Origin: Rhodospirillaceae bacterium
GTDB taxonomy: Bacteria > Pseudomonadota > Alphaproteobacteria > CACIAM-22H2
Reading direction: 5' to 3'
NCBI GenBank assembly: GCA_022843945.1
Contig: JALHMR010000034.1
Span: forward strand, 1 to 56,863
Length of the DNA stretch: 56,863 bases
Positions 10,263 to 18,251 of this stretch are shown here, piece by piece. The number at the start of each line of letters is the position of its first letter. Position 1 is the first letter of the stretch. The translations under genes were made by a program, and so were the position numbers. The notes beneath the pieces were generated by a model. It was not told where the DNA came from. It did not search any database and worked only from the letters and a program-made list of their open reading frames with translations.

Positions 10263-10442
10263 ATGACGGAAGAACAATGGAGCAGGGCTCGGCTGGTCTC
10301 GGTCGAGCGCCATCCCAGCGGCCGGGTTAAGCTGTTGATCGAGATCGATACCGATCCCCATTCACTGGCGGATTCGGCGGCCATCATGCTGCGCTACGCA
10401 GCCGATGAGGCCCGGCGGCCGGGGCCCCGGGGAAAACTCTGA
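10263..10442 (+). CDS. Small uncharacterised protein, 59 aa
   Basis: A complete ATG-to-TGA reading frame of 60 codons directly behind the perfect Shine-Dalgarno AGGAGG (2-8 base spacing depending on pairing). The product starts MTEEQWSRARLVSVERHPSG, has a beta-rich middle (RVKLLIEIDTD), a short helix (ADSAAIMLRYAADEARR) and a basic Pro/Gly end. There is no signal peptide or membrane segment. I do not recognise the family. The strong ribosome site and the codon usage (GC-rich third positions) argue that it is translated. It lies alone between holA and the lytic transglycosylase. Confidence 0.75.
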   Translation: MTEEQWSRARLVSVERHPSGRVKLLIEIDTDPHSLADSAAIMLRYAADEARRPGPRGKL

Positions 10443-10508
10443 GCCTTTAAGGAAAATTTTAACAAGTTTCCCTAAAATCGCCCGCTCCACCACTGCTGAC
10501 TGAGTTTC
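10443..10508 (+). promoter_or_regulatory. AT-rich spacer upstream of transglycosylase gene
   Basis: A short AT-rich stretch (TTTAAGGAAAATTTTAAC at 10446-10463, then CCCTAAAAT) contrasts with the surrounding GC-rich DNA and probably contains the promoter of the gene at 10509. It holds two TTAA boxes 8 bases apart, one more than the 7 expected for a CtrA site. Confidence 0.4.
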
Positions 10509-11339
10509 ATGGCCATTCCGCCCTTCGTACCCGGTTCGGTGACCTTCAACGGGTCGAGGGCGGGGCCCGATGTCGCCCAGGCCATCCATAAGGCCAGCGC
10601 CCGCACCGGGGTCGATTTCAACTATCTCGTCGCCCAGGCCGGCCAGGAATCGAGCTTCAAGCCCGACGCCAAGGCCTCGACCTCGAGCGCCAAGGGCCTC
10701 TACCAGTTCATCGAAAAGACCTGGCTCCACATGGTGCGCGACAAGGGCGCGGAGCACGGTCTCGGCGAGTTTGCCGACAAGATCGACAACGGCTTCGACG
10801 GACCGCGGGTCGCCGATCCGGCGTCCCGCCGCAAGATTCTCGAGCTGCGCAACGATCCGGCGATCGCCTCGCTGATGGCGGCCGAATACGCCAAGTCGAA
10901 CCAGGCCCAGATCGAGACGGCGCTGGGCCGGGCGGCGGGGCCGACCGACCTCTACATGGCGCATTTCCTGGGCGCCGCGGGCGCCACCAAGTTCCTCAAT
11001 GCCGTGCAGAAGACGCCCGACAAGACCGGCGCCGAGCTTCTCCCCGAGGCCGCTGCCGCCAACCGCGGCGCCTTCTACGACAAGTCCGGCAAGGCGCTGA
11101 GCGTCAAGGCGATCTACGCGAATTACGCGACCAAGTTCGACGACGCGGCGCGCACCGCCGTGGCGAGCGCCGCTGAAATGCCGAAGAATCCGGCCCTCAG
11201 CCCGGCCGCCCAGACACGGGCGGCGATCTTCAAGGCGCTGGCCGGGGAGCAGCTGCACAGCGTCACCATCGACGCCCTGATGCGGCTCGGCGTGCCTGAA
11301 TCGCTGAGCCGCCAGGACCGCAACACCCGTAAAACCTGA
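10509..11339 (+). CDS. Lytic transglycosylase (SLT domain), no signal peptide
   Basis: 276 residues. The SLT-type lysozyme fold lies near the N-terminus: VAQAGQESSFKPDAKASTSS followed by AKGLYQFIEKTW gives the catalytic Glu47 and the GLYQF motif. These enzymes cleave peptidoglycan glycan strands with 1,6-anhydro product formation. No signal peptide is visible (start MAIPPFVPGSVTFNG), so export would use another route, as with flagellum- or secretion-associated transglycosylases. The remaining ~130 residues are Ala-rich and helical, with no domain I can name. It stands alone with no flagellar neighbours. Confidence 0.85.
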   Translation: MAIPPFVPGSVTFNGSRAGPDVAQAIHKASARTGVDFNYLVAQAGQESSFKPDAKASTSSAKGLYQFIEKTWLHMVRDKGAEHGLGEFADKIDNGFDGPRVADPASRRKILELRNDPAIASLMAAEYAKSNQAQIETALGRAAGPTDLYMAHFLGAAGATKFLNAVQKTPDKTGAELLPEAAAANRGAFYDKSGKALSVKAIYANYATKFDDAARTAVASAAEMPKNPALSPAAQTRAAIFKALAGEQLHSVTIDALMRLGVPESLSRQDRNTRKT

Positions 11340-11391
11340 CACCGCCGCCTGGCCGGTGGACGGCCTGCCGCCTCTCAGGTAGGAGGCGGGG

Positions 11392-12036
11392 ATGGATCCG
11401 TTCGCCTCGGCCTGGCCGGCCCTGCTTTACTGGCTCGATCTCTTCTCGGTGGCGGTGATCGCCGCCTCGGGCGCCATGTCCGCCTCGCGCAAGGAAATGG
11501 ATATCGGCGGCTTTGCGCTGATCGGCGTGGTCACCGGCATCGGCGGCGGCACGGTGCGCGATCTCATCCTCGGCTATCCGGTGTTCTGGGTGGAACGGCC
11601 GGAGTATCTCGGCATCTGCCTGGTCGTGGCGCTGGGCGTCTTCTTCCTGGCGCCGCACGTGGCCCAGCGCTGGAAATGGCTGCTCTGGGCCGACGCGGTC
11701 GGGCTCGGCCTCTACACCGTGGTCGGCGCCGACAAGGCGCTGGCCGTCGGCGCCTCGGGCCTGATCGCGGCGGGAACCGGCGTCATCACCGCCACCTTCG
11801 GCGGGGTTATCCGCGACGTGCTATGCGCCGAGATCCCGCTCATCCTGCGCAAGGAGATCTACGCCACGGCCGCCGCCGCCGGCGCCACGCTCTACGTGCT
11901 GCTGCACGCGGCCGGCGTCGGATACATCGCCGCCCTGGGCCTCGCCGGGGGGCTGACCTTCGGCATCCGCGCCGTGGCGATCATCTACAGCCTGTCGCTG
12001 CCCGCCTATCGCGGCCGCCCCGGCCGGCCGTTCTAG
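11392..12036 (+). CDS. TRIC / YadS (UPF0126) family membrane protein
   Basis: 214 residues, mostly hydrophobic, with about seven membrane spans and the internally repeated signature of the family: GVVTGIGGGTVRDLILGYPV in the first half and TGVITATFGGVIRDVLCAEI in the second. Prokaryotic members are trimeric intracellular-type cation channels in the inner membrane, and some are annotated as glycine transporters. Preceded by a good Shine-Dalgarno (TAGGAGGCGGGG). The neighbours do not suggest a substrate. Confidence 0.88.
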   Translation: MDPFASAWPALLYWLDLFSVAVIAASGAMSASRKEMDIGGFALIGVVTGIGGGTVRDLILGYPVFWVERPEYLGICLVVALGVFFLAPHVAQRWKWLLWADAVGLGLYTVVGADKALAVGASGLIAAGTGVITATFGGVIRDVLCAEIPLILRKEIYATAAAAGATLYVLLHAAGVGYIAALGLAGGLTFGIRAVAIIYSLSLPAYRGRPGRPF

Positions 12037-12124
12037 CCGGTTTCCGCGCGGTGCCTTGACAGCGCCGACCCGTCCGGGGACTTTCGCGCCGGCTTCAAAG
12101 CGATAGGCACAAAGGGGAATGGCG

Positions 12125-12676
12125 ATGACGCTTCGAGTACTGGGTTTTGCCGGCAGCCTGCGCAAGAACTCCTATAACCGCCACGCCCTGCGGGCAGCCC
12201 AGGGCCTGATGCCCGAGGGCGCCGTCCTCGACATCTACGACCTGGCGCCGATCCCCCTCTACAACGACGATGTCCGCGAGAAGGGCTATCCGCCCGAGGT
12301 CCAGGATTTCCGCAGCAAGATCGAGGCGGCGGATGCCATCCTCTTCGTCACGCCCGAGTACAACTATTCGATCTCCGGCGTGCTCAAGAACGCCATCGAC
12401 TGGGCCTCGCGCCCGCCGGGGCCGCCGCTGGCCAAAAAGCCGGTCGCCATCATGGGCGCCACGCAAGGCCTGTGGGGCACGGTCAAGGCGCAGTTTCACC
12501 TGCGCCAGATGTGCGTCTTCCTCGACCTCTGGCCGGTGAACAAGCCCGAAGTGCTGATCGCCCAGGCGCAGAACAAGTTCGACGCCCAGGGCAACCTCAC
12601 CGACGAGATGACCAAGAAGGTCATCGGCGAGCTGATGGTGGCGCTCGTCGCCTGGACGAAGAGGCTGAAGGGCTAG
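12125..12676 (+). CDS. NADPH-dependent FMN reductase
   Basis: 183 residues in the flavodoxin-like FMN reductase family (ArsH / chromate-reductase / SsuE-like). The FMN phosphate loop is GFAGSLRKNSYNR; the second flavin contact is TPEYNYSISGVLKNAIDW, diagnostic for the family. It reduces FMN or quinones with NAD(P)H in the cytoplasm. Start choice: ATG codons lie at 12119 and 12125; the Shine-Dalgarno AAAGGGGA ends at 12118, touching the first and 6 bases from the second, so 12125 is preferred. It ends 11 bases before the convergent carbamate kinase stop. Confidence 0.9.
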   Translation: MTLRVLGFAGSLRKNSYNRHALRAAQGLMPEGAVLDIYDLAPIPLYNDDVREKGYPPEVQDFRSKIEAADAILFVTPEYNYSISGVLKNAIDWASRPPGPPLAKKPVAIMGATQGLWGTVKAQFHLRQMCVFLDLWPVNKPEVLIAQAQNKFDAQGNLTDEMTKKVIGELMVALVAWTKRLKG

Positions 12677-12687
12677 CCGGGCCACTC

Positions 12688-13644
12688 CTAGTCAGGAACG
12701 ACCCGCGTCCCGGTCTCGCCGGCCAGGGCCCGGCCAATATTCGGCGGGTTGGTGATCAGGCCTTCGCGGCCGCCGCCCTCGAGGAAGGCGATCAGCGCCT
12801 CGATCTTGGGTCCCATGCTGCCGCGATCGAACTGGTCCTCGGCGGCGTAGCGCCGGGCTTCCGACACCGTCATCCGGTCCAACCATCTCTGGCCCGGCTT
12901 GTTGAAATCGAGGGCCACGCGCTCGACGCCGGTCGAGACCAGCAGCAGGTCGGCGCCGATGTCGCGGGCCAGCAGGCTGGAGGCGAGATCCTTGTCGATC
13001 ACCGCCTCGACCCCGCGCAGCTCCCCGTCGGCGCCGGCCACCACGGGAATGCCCCCGCCGCCGCAGGCGACAACCGAGTGTCCGCTGCGCGCCAGGCCGG
13101 CGATGGTCTCGAACTCGATGATCGATTGCGGACGCGGCGAGGGCACGACGCGCCGCCAGCCGCGCCCGGCATCCTCGCGCACGATCCAGCCGAGCGCCGC
13201 TGCCCGTTTTCGCGCCGTCGCTTCGTCCATATGCGAGCCGATCGGCTTGCTGGGATCGGCAAAGGCGGGGTCGGCGGGATCGACGACGGTTTGCGTCACC
13301 ACCGCGACGGCGCGGCGTTTCATCCCGCGGCGCTTGAACTCGTTGTGCAAAGCGCGGGCGAACATCCAGCCCAGCGCTCCCTGCAGGTCCGCTCCGGCGT
13401 AGTCCATGGGCACCGGCGGCACCTCGCCCATGGCGATCTCCGAACGGCGCAGGATGAAGCCGACCTGCGGCCCGTTGCCGTGGGTGATCACCACGTTCCA
13501 GCCGGCCGCGATCATGTCGACGATGGAATGCACGGTGAGCGCCGCGGCATCGTACTGGTCGGGGATCGACTGGTGATCCTTGTCGAGGATCAGCGCGTTG
13601 CCGCCCACCGCGACAACGGCCAGTAGGCTTTTCCCTTGCGTCAC
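12688..13644 (-). CDS. arcC: Carbamate kinase
   Basis: 318 residues from a GTG at 13644, preceded by GAGGGG at 4-base spacing; the frame runs further upstream without support. Carbamate kinase interconverts carbamoyl phosphate + ADP with carbamate + ATP. Amino-acid-kinase signatures are VAVGGNALIL, NVVITHGNGPQVGF and VACGGGGIPV, and the end GGREGLITNP matches the family. It is divergent from a biuret-hydrolase-like enzyme and a permease. Carbamate kinases of this type serve arginine deiminase or ureide/oxamate catabolism; no arcA is nearby, whereas fdrA/allG occur 21 kb away, favouring ureide catabolism. Confidence 0.93.
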   Translation of the reverse strand: MTQGKSLLAVVAVGGNALILDKDHQSIPDQYDAAALTVHSIVDMIAAGWNVVITHGNGPQVGFILRRSEIAMGEVPPVPMDYAGADLQGALGWMFARALHNEFKRRGMKRRAVAVVTQTVVDPADPAFADPSKPIGSHMDEATARKRAAALGWIVREDAGRGWRRVVPSPRPQSIIEFETIAGLARSGHSVVACGGGGIPVVAGADGELRGVEAVIDKDLASSLLARDIGADLLLVSTGVERVALDFNKPGQRWLDRMTVSEARRYAAEDQFDRGSMGPKIEALIAFLEGGGREGLITNPPNIGRALAGETGTRVVPD

Positions 13645-13764
13645 GACACCCCTCACGGAAACACGCGTTGGCCGTTCGGTCCCCCTCCTATAAGATCGAT
13701 ATGGCACCTGCTTTGCAACGCTAGGCCCGATCTGACAAGACTGGGCGCCACGTCCGGGGGGACC

Positions 13765-14451
13765 ATGGGTAAGGCGAGTAGGGGGACGGTGAAGGCGGAG
13801 CCCTACGAGTTTGCCTTCAGGCCGGCGACGACCGCTCTTGTCATCGTCGATATGCAGCGCGACTTCGTCGAACCGGGCGGCTTCGGCGAAGCCCTGGGCA
13901 ATGACGTCTCGCTGCTACGCAAGGCCATCGCCCCGACCCGGCGCGTGCTCGATGCGGCGCGCAAGGCCGGATTGTTCATCATCCACACCCGCGAAGGCCA
14001 CCGGCCGGACCTCTCGGATCTGCAGCCGAGCAAGAAGGCGCGTGGCCGGCTGAAGACCGGCATCGGCGACAAGGGCCCGATGGGCCGCATCCTGGTGCGC
14101 GGCGAATACGGCCACGACATCATCGACGAGCTCAAGCCGCAGGCCGGCGAGCCGGTGCTCGACAAGCCGGGTAAGGGCGCTTTCTACGCCACCGACTTCG
14201 ACGCCATCCTCACCCATCGCGGCATCAAGCAGCTGGTGGTCTGCGGCGTGACCACCGAGGTCTGCGTGCAGACCACGGTGCGCGAGGCCAATGATCGCGG
14301 CTACGACTGCCTGGTGCTCGAGGACTGCGTGGGCTCGTATTTTCCCGAGTTCCAGGAGATGGCGCTGAAGATGATCAAGGCCCAGGGCGGCATCTTCGGC
14401 TGGGTGGGGAAATCAAAGGACTTCATCGCGGCGATCGCCGGCAAACGCTGA
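13765..14451 (+). CDS. Isochorismatase-superfamily cysteine hydrolase, biuret-hydrolase-like
   Basis: 228 residues from the ATG at 13765, after a G-rich Shine-Dalgarno (GGGGGGACC). The catalytic triad is readable: Asp in VIVDMQRDFVEPGGFGEALG, Lys in VLDKPGKGAFYATDFDAIL, Cys in VCGVTTEVCVQTTVREAND. Segments such as HTREGHRPDLSDLQPSKK, GRILVRGEYG and ANDRGYDCLVLEDCVGSYFP resemble what I remember of the biuret hydrolase BiuH group (biuret to allophanate + ammonia). N-carbamoyl or ureidoacrylate amidohydrolase activity remains possible. It is 30 bases from the permease gene and divergent from carbamate kinase. Confidence 0.88.
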   Translation: MGKASRGTVKAEPYEFAFRPATTALVIVDMQRDFVEPGGFGEALGNDVSLLRKAIAPTRRVLDAARKAGLFIIHTREGHRPDLSDLQPSKKARGRLKTGIGDKGPMGRILVRGEYGHDIIDELKPQAGEPVLDKPGKGAFYATDFDAILTHRGIKQLVVCGVTTEVCVQTTVREANDRGYDCLVLEDCVGSYFPEFQEMALKMIKAQGGIFGWVGKSKDFIAAIAGKR

Positions 14452-14481
14452 GCGGCTTTTCAGAAAACGGGGGGAACCATC

Positions 14482-16023
14482 ATGGCGGCAGCAGCATCGT
14501 CTCAGGACGTGAAGTGGTGGGTGCCGGGTGACTGGAACGGCTTCTTCGGCCTGTTCACCAACGTGGTGCTCAACGTCATCGTGCTCACCGGCCTGTGCCT
14601 GGGCGTGGTGCAGCTGCCACCCGACATCGTCTTCGGCCGCATCCTGCCCGCACTCGGCATCGCGCTGCCGCTGGGCAACATCTACTACGCCTATCTCGCC
14701 TGGCGGCTGGCCAAGGAGACGGGGCGCACGGACGTCACGGCGATGCCTTACGGGCCGAGCGTGCCGCACATGTTCATCGTCGTCTTCCTGATCATGCTGC
14801 CGACCTACCTCAAGACCAAGGACCCGATCCTCGCCTGGCAGGCCGGCCTGGCCTGGTGCCTGATCATCGGCGTGATCGTGCTGCTCGGCGCCTTCGTCGG
14901 GCCGACGGTGCGCAAATACACGCCGCGCGCCGCCATGCTCGGCACCTTGGCCGGCATCTCCATCACCTTCATCTCCATGCGCCCGGCCTTCCAGATGTGG
15001 GAGCTGCCGTGGATCGCGTTCATCTCGCTGGGCATCGTGCTCATTGCCTGGACCGCCAATGTGCGCCTGCCCGGCGGCTTGCCCGGCGGCCTCGCCGCCG
15101 TGATCGTCGGCGCGGTGATCGCCTGGATCGCCACGGCGCTCGGCCTGACCGATTACATGAAGCCGGGCGCGGTCAGCGCCTCGTTCGACCAGTTCGGCAT
15201 CCGGCTGCCCACGCCCTCGGGCGACGTGCTGGCGGGCCTGGCCGACATCTGGCCGCTGCTGGTCACGGCCATCCCGCTCGGCATCTACAATTTCACCGAG
15301 GCGATGAACAACGTCGAAAGCGCCTCGGCGGCGGGCGACGATTACAGCCTGCGCAAGATCCTGATCGCCGACGGTGTCGGCGCGGTGGTTGGCGCGGCCC
15401 TCGGCAGCCCGTTCCCGCCGGCCGTCTATATCGGCCATCCCGGCTGGAAGCAGGTGGGCGGGCGCATCGGCTACTCGCTGGCCACCGGCATCGTCATCGC
15501 CCTGGTCTGCTTCCTCGGCCTGACGGCGCTGCTGCTCGCCGTCGTGCCGCTGGTCGCCATCCTGCCGATCCTGCTCTATATCGGCCTGGTGATCGGCGCG
15601 CAGGCCTTCCAGGCCTCGCCCTCGGCGCATGCGCCAGCTGTGGTGCTGGCGCTCGTCCCCAACATCGCCTCGTGGGCCCAGGTGAATATCGACGGGGCGC
15701 TGGCCGCCGCCGGCACCTCGGCGGGACAGGTCGGCCACGACAAGCTGATGGGCACGGGGGTCGTCTATCGCGGCATGGAGCTGCTGGGGGCGGGCGGCAT
15801 CCTGGCCGGCATGGTGCTCGGCGCCATCGCCGCCTATCTCATCGACCGCAACTTCCGCTATGCCGCGGCCTATGCGCTGGGCGGCGCCATTCTCTGCTTC
15901 TTCGGCATCATCCATGCGCCGCAGCTCGGCCTCAACGCCTCGCCGGGTGTCGCGCTAGGCTATCTGCTGCTGGCCGGCATCTGCTTCGGCGCCGGCATGA
16001 TCGAGGAGCGTGCGAAAGCGTAA
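14482..16023 (+). CDS. Xanthine/uracil-type (NCS2-like) permease
   Basis: 513 residues with about 12-14 hydrophobic spans. Segments such as VTAMPYGPSVPHMFIVVFLI, TAIPLGIYNFTEAMNNVESA and DGVGAVVGAALGSPFPPAVY follow the pattern of NCS2/AzgA-type nucleobase transporters, including the Q/E-rich helix that binds the base. It lies in the inner membrane and probably imports a ureide, purine or pyrimidine substrate for the hydrolase encoded just upstream. A Shine-Dalgarno (GGGGGGAACC) precedes the ATG. The substrate cannot be fixed from sequence. Confidence 0.85.
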   Translation: MAAAASSQDVKWWVPGDWNGFFGLFTNVVLNVIVLTGLCLGVVQLPPDIVFGRILPALGIALPLGNIYYAYLAWRLAKETGRTDVTAMPYGPSVPHMFIVVFLIMLPTYLKTKDPILAWQAGLAWCLIIGVIVLLGAFVGPTVRKYTPRAAMLGTLAGISITFISMRPAFQMWELPWIAFISLGIVLIAWTANVRLPGGLPGGLAAVIVGAVIAWIATALGLTDYMKPGAVSASFDQFGIRLPTPSGDVLAGLADIWPLLVTAIPLGIYNFTEAMNNVESASAAGDDYSLRKILIADGVGAVVGAALGSPFPPAVYIGHPGWKQVGGRIGYSLATGIVIALVCFLGLTALLLAVVPLVAILPILLYIGLVIGAQAFQASPSAHAPAVVLALVPNIASWAQVNIDGALAAAGTSAGQVGHDKLMGTGVVYRGMELLGAGGILAGMVLGAIAAYLIDRNFRYAAAYALGGAILCFFGIIHAPQLGLNASPGVALGYLLLAGICFGAGMIEERAKA

Positions 16024-16054
16024 GGCACGCGCGACAGTAATATCGGAAAAAATT

Positions 16055-16140
16055 GGCGCCCGCCCCGGGGGAGGTTAAGGGGCGGGCGCCGACGCGCTCG
16101 ATTCCGAGCGCGAGTTGTGCGGAGAGGGAGGAGTCCGCAC
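16055..16140 (-). terminator. Three tandem hairpins ending in an intrinsic terminator; loops carry CTCC motifs
   Basis: Between the convergent stops at 16023 and 16152 lie three perfect hairpins: stems 16117-16123/16134-16140 (7 bp), 16093-16100/16105-16112 (8 bp) and 16055-16066/16079-16090 (12 bp). Read on the minus strand, the last stem is followed by AATTTTTT, a classic Rho-independent terminator for the gene ending at 16152. Minus-strand loops are CTCCTCCCTC (first hairpin) and TTAACCTCCCCC (last), both complementary to Shine-Dalgarno sequence. Confidence 0.8.
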
Positions 16141-16151
16141 GATTCGATCTG

Positions 16152-16496
16152 TCAGGCCTCGGGACCCAGCGCCGCGACCTGCGGCAGCGCCTGCCATGAC
16201 TGACCGGTGGCCATCAGGCAGGACAATCCATTGGGCAGCGAGTAGAGCAGCGTCCATGTCGAGCCGTCGGCGCTGGCCAGGATTTCGTAGACCGCCGAGC
16301 CGTTCTCGGCGATGCCGACGGCAGCCGTCTGCTCCTTGAATTCAGTGGCCAGATGCTTCACGACCTCGGCGCGCGGACCGCAGGTCTTGTTCGCCTGGGC
16401 GGCAGCGATATTGATATCGGCGAAGCTGAAGGCCAGCGTCGCGACAGCGGCGAGGCTCGGCATCGCGAAGAGGCGCCTTGAACGCGTCGTAGCCAT
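16152..16496 (-). CDS. Small exported protein, unknown function
   Basis: 114 residues from the ATG at 16496, 4 bases after GGAGGA; the frame continues upstream, but without ribosome site. An N-terminal signal peptide is clear: MATTRSRRLFAMPSLAAVAT, then a hydrophobic stretch and a likely cut after AAA-QA. The mature part contains KTCGPRAEVVKHLATEFKEQ, ENGSAVYEILASADGSTWTL and a C-terminal LPNGLSCLMATGQSW. Two Cys could form a disulfide. The pattern resembles small periplasmic alphaproteobacterial proteins of unknown role. Its promoter region carries two tandem CCTAGGTA sites and its 3' end a triple hairpin. Confidence 0.82.
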   Translation of the reverse strand: MATTRSRRLFAMPSLAAVATLAFSFADINIAAAQANKTCGPRAEVVKHLATEFKEQTAAVGIAENGSAVYEILASADGSTWTLLYSLPNGLSCLMATGQSWQALPQVAALGPEA

Positions 16497-16580
16497 GAGA
16501 TCCTCCATCCATTGGGTGACCGATGCCACCGTCGGGATGGAAGCTAGACGTCGAGAAACGCCAAGGAAATTCAGCAAATG

Positions 16581-16602
16581 TACCTAGGGGATGTTACCTA
16601 GG
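16581..16602 (-). repeat. Tandem CCTAGGTA repeat upstream of small exported protein
   Basis: TACCTAGG occurs at 16581-16588 and again at 16595-16602, 14 bases apart, i.e. two direct CCTAGGTA sites on the minus strand about 85-107 bases upstream of the ATG at 16496. CTAG-containing words are rare in GC-rich genomes, so a tandem pair in a promoter region suggests an activator or repressor site. The same octamer occurs at 55611-55618 and 40671-40678. Confidence 0.45.
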
Positions 16603-16641
16603 CCGTATGGCCAAGTCCGGCGCCAGGATTGGTGCGCGGGA

Positions 16642-17448
16642 TCAGATGACGGCGTGGCGAACCCTGGCTGAAACCCACTCGCTGACCACGACCGTCGCCA
16701 GGATGACGACCAGGATCAGCGAGACCTGGGGCCAGGCCAGGACATTGAGCGAGGCCTCGAGCTGCAGCCCGATGCCGCCCGCGCCGACCAGGCCGAGCAC
16801 CGTCGATTCGCGGATGTTGATGTCCCAGCGGAACACGGAGATGCCAGCGAAGGCCGGCAGGATCTGGGGCACGATGGCGTAGTCCATGACCTGGGCCGGC
16901 GAGGCGCCGGTGGCGAGGACCGCCTCGACCTGGCTGTGATCGATCTCCTCGATCGCCTCGTAGAGCAGCTTGGCGACGAAGCCGATCGAGCGCAGGGCGA
17001 TGGCGATGATTCCCGCCAGCACGCCGGGCCCGAGGATCGAGACCAGCAGCAGCGCCCAGATGATGGCATTGATCGAGCGCGAGGCCACGATCAGCAGCAG
17101 GGCGAGCGGACGGATGAAGGTGACGCTCGGCGTGGTGTTGCGCGCGGCCAGGAAGGCGACGGGCACGCCGAGCACGATGGCCGCCAGCGTGCCGAGCGTG
17201 GCGATGTTGAGCGTGTCCCAGAGCGGTCCCCACAGCGCGTTGAGATACGACCAGCGCGGCGGCAGCATGCGCCCGACGATGTCCGCGCCTTGCGTCGGCG
17301 CATCGGTAACGAAGGCCCAGATCGTGTCCTGGGTCATGATCTCCCAGCAGAAGACGAACAGCGCGACGAGGGCCAGCCAGCCGAACCAGCGTCCCAGCTC
17401 CGCCCGGGTGGTCCGCCGCCGCCATTGCGGGAGAGCCGCGTCGCTCAT
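16642..17448 (-). CDS. phnE: Phosphonate-type ABC transporter permease (second PhnE)
   Basis: 268 residues; the ATG at 17448 overlaps the first phnE stop (ATGA). Inner-membrane permease with about six spans, the PhnE-type cytoplasmic loop (YEAIEEIDHSQVEAVLATGA, an EAA-like motif contacting the ATPase) and VLGLVGAGGIGLQLEASLNV near the C-terminus. With the equal-length partner upstream it forms a heterodimeric channel for phosphonate, phosphite or a related organophosphorus compound. No C-P lyase or phosphonatase gene is in the window. Confidence 0.92.
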   Translation of the reverse strand: MSDAALPQWRRRTTRAELGRWFGWLALVALFVFCWEIMTQDTIWAFVTDAPTQGADIVGRMLPPRWSYLNALWGPLWDTLNIATLGTLAAIVLGVPVAFLAARNTTPSVTFIRPLALLLIVASRSINAIIWALLLVSILGPGVLAGIIAIALRSIGFVAKLLYEAIEEIDHSQVEAVLATGASPAQVMDYAIVPQILPAFAGISVFRWDINIRESTVLGLVGAGGIGLQLEASLNVLAWPQVSLILVVILATVVVSEWVSARVRHAVI

Positions 17449-18251
17449 TGCAGGAACTTCCGCAGGTAGCTCGACGAATACTCGGCGATCATGACGATGA
17501 CGATGATCAGGATCAGGATCGCCGCGGCGCTGTCGTATTCGTAGCGGTCGAGGGCGGTGTTGAGGGTGGCGCCGATGCCGCCGGCGCCGACGATGCCGAC
17601 CACGGCCGATTCGCGGAAGTTGATATCGAGGCGGTAGAGGCTGAGGCCGATGAGGCGCGGCATGACCTGCGGCTGGATGCCGTAGTTGATGAGCTGCAGC
17701 CAGGACGCGCCCGTGGCGCGGATCGCCTCGGCCTGGGCCTCGTCGATATCCTCGATATCCTCGGCCAGCAGCTTGCCCATGAAGCCGATGGTGGCGAAGG
17801 ATAGGGTGAGAAAGCCGGCGAAGGGACCGAAGCCGACCATGGCAACGAACAGGATGGCGACGATGATCTCCTGGAAGCTGCGGGCGACGGCGATGAAGGC
17901 GCGGCACACGTAGTAGACGGGCGCGGGCGCCAGGTTACGGGCCGCCCCGATGCCGACCGGGATCGACAGCAGGATGCCGACCGCCGTCGAGGTGACGGTC
18001 ATGGTCAGGCTTTCCTGCATGCCGATGGCGATGTCTTCCCAGCGGTCGGTGAAATTGGGATGAAGGAACCCGGCGACGAAGCGCCAGCCGCGCTCCAGCC
18101 CTTCGTAGACGCGCAGCCAGTTCACCTCGAGCGAGCCGACCGCCAGCACGAGGTAGAGCACAGCGCCGGCGACGAGACCCCAGCGCAGCAGCGGCCGCTC
18201 GATCGCCGGCGGCCGGCGCCAGGTCGACGGATAGGCCGCGGCTTCGCTCAC
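17445..18251 (-). CDS. phnE: Phosphonate-type ABC transporter permease (first PhnE)
   Basis: 268 residues from a GTG at 18251 that overlaps the phnC stop (GTGA); another GTG at 18269 would add six residues. PhnE landmarks are the EAA-like loop [20 protein letters not shown] and [20 protein letters not shown], with about six membrane spans. It is homologous to, and the same length as, the next gene, so the pair looks like an old tandem duplication giving the two halves of the channel. Confidence 0.92.
   Translation of the reverse strand: MSEAAAYPSTWRRPPAIERPLLRWGLVAGAVLYLVLAVGSLEVNWLRVYEGLERGWRFVAGFLHPNFTDRWEDIAIGMQESLTMTVTSTAVGILLSIPVGIGAARNLAPAPVYYVCRAFIAVARSFQEIIVAILFVAMVGFGPFAGFLTLSFATIGFMGKLLAEDIEDIDEAQAEAIRATGASWLQLINYGIQPQVMPRLIGLSLYRLDINFRESAVVGIVGAGGIGATLNTALDRYEYDSAAAILILIIVIVMIAEYSSSYLRKFLQ

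Noticed and set aside
10446-10463. CtrA site (TTAA ... TTAA) upstream of the lytic transglycosylase
   Set aside because: The boxes are 8 bases apart rather than 7, and the stretch is simply AT-rich, so I do not call a CtrA site.
14413-15915. 500-residue minus-strand open frame opposite the permease gene
   Set aside because: Composition is dominated by Asp, Arg, Gly and Gln with no hydrophobic core, typical of the antisense of a GC-rich membrane-protein gene. The plus-strand frame has clear transporter features and a ribosome site.
16067-16078. GGGGGAGG on the plus strand as a Shine-Dalgarno for a hidden gene
   Set aside because: It lies in the loop of a perfect 12-bp hairpin and no start codon with an open frame follows; the same holds for the loops near 37950, 38233 and 38270.
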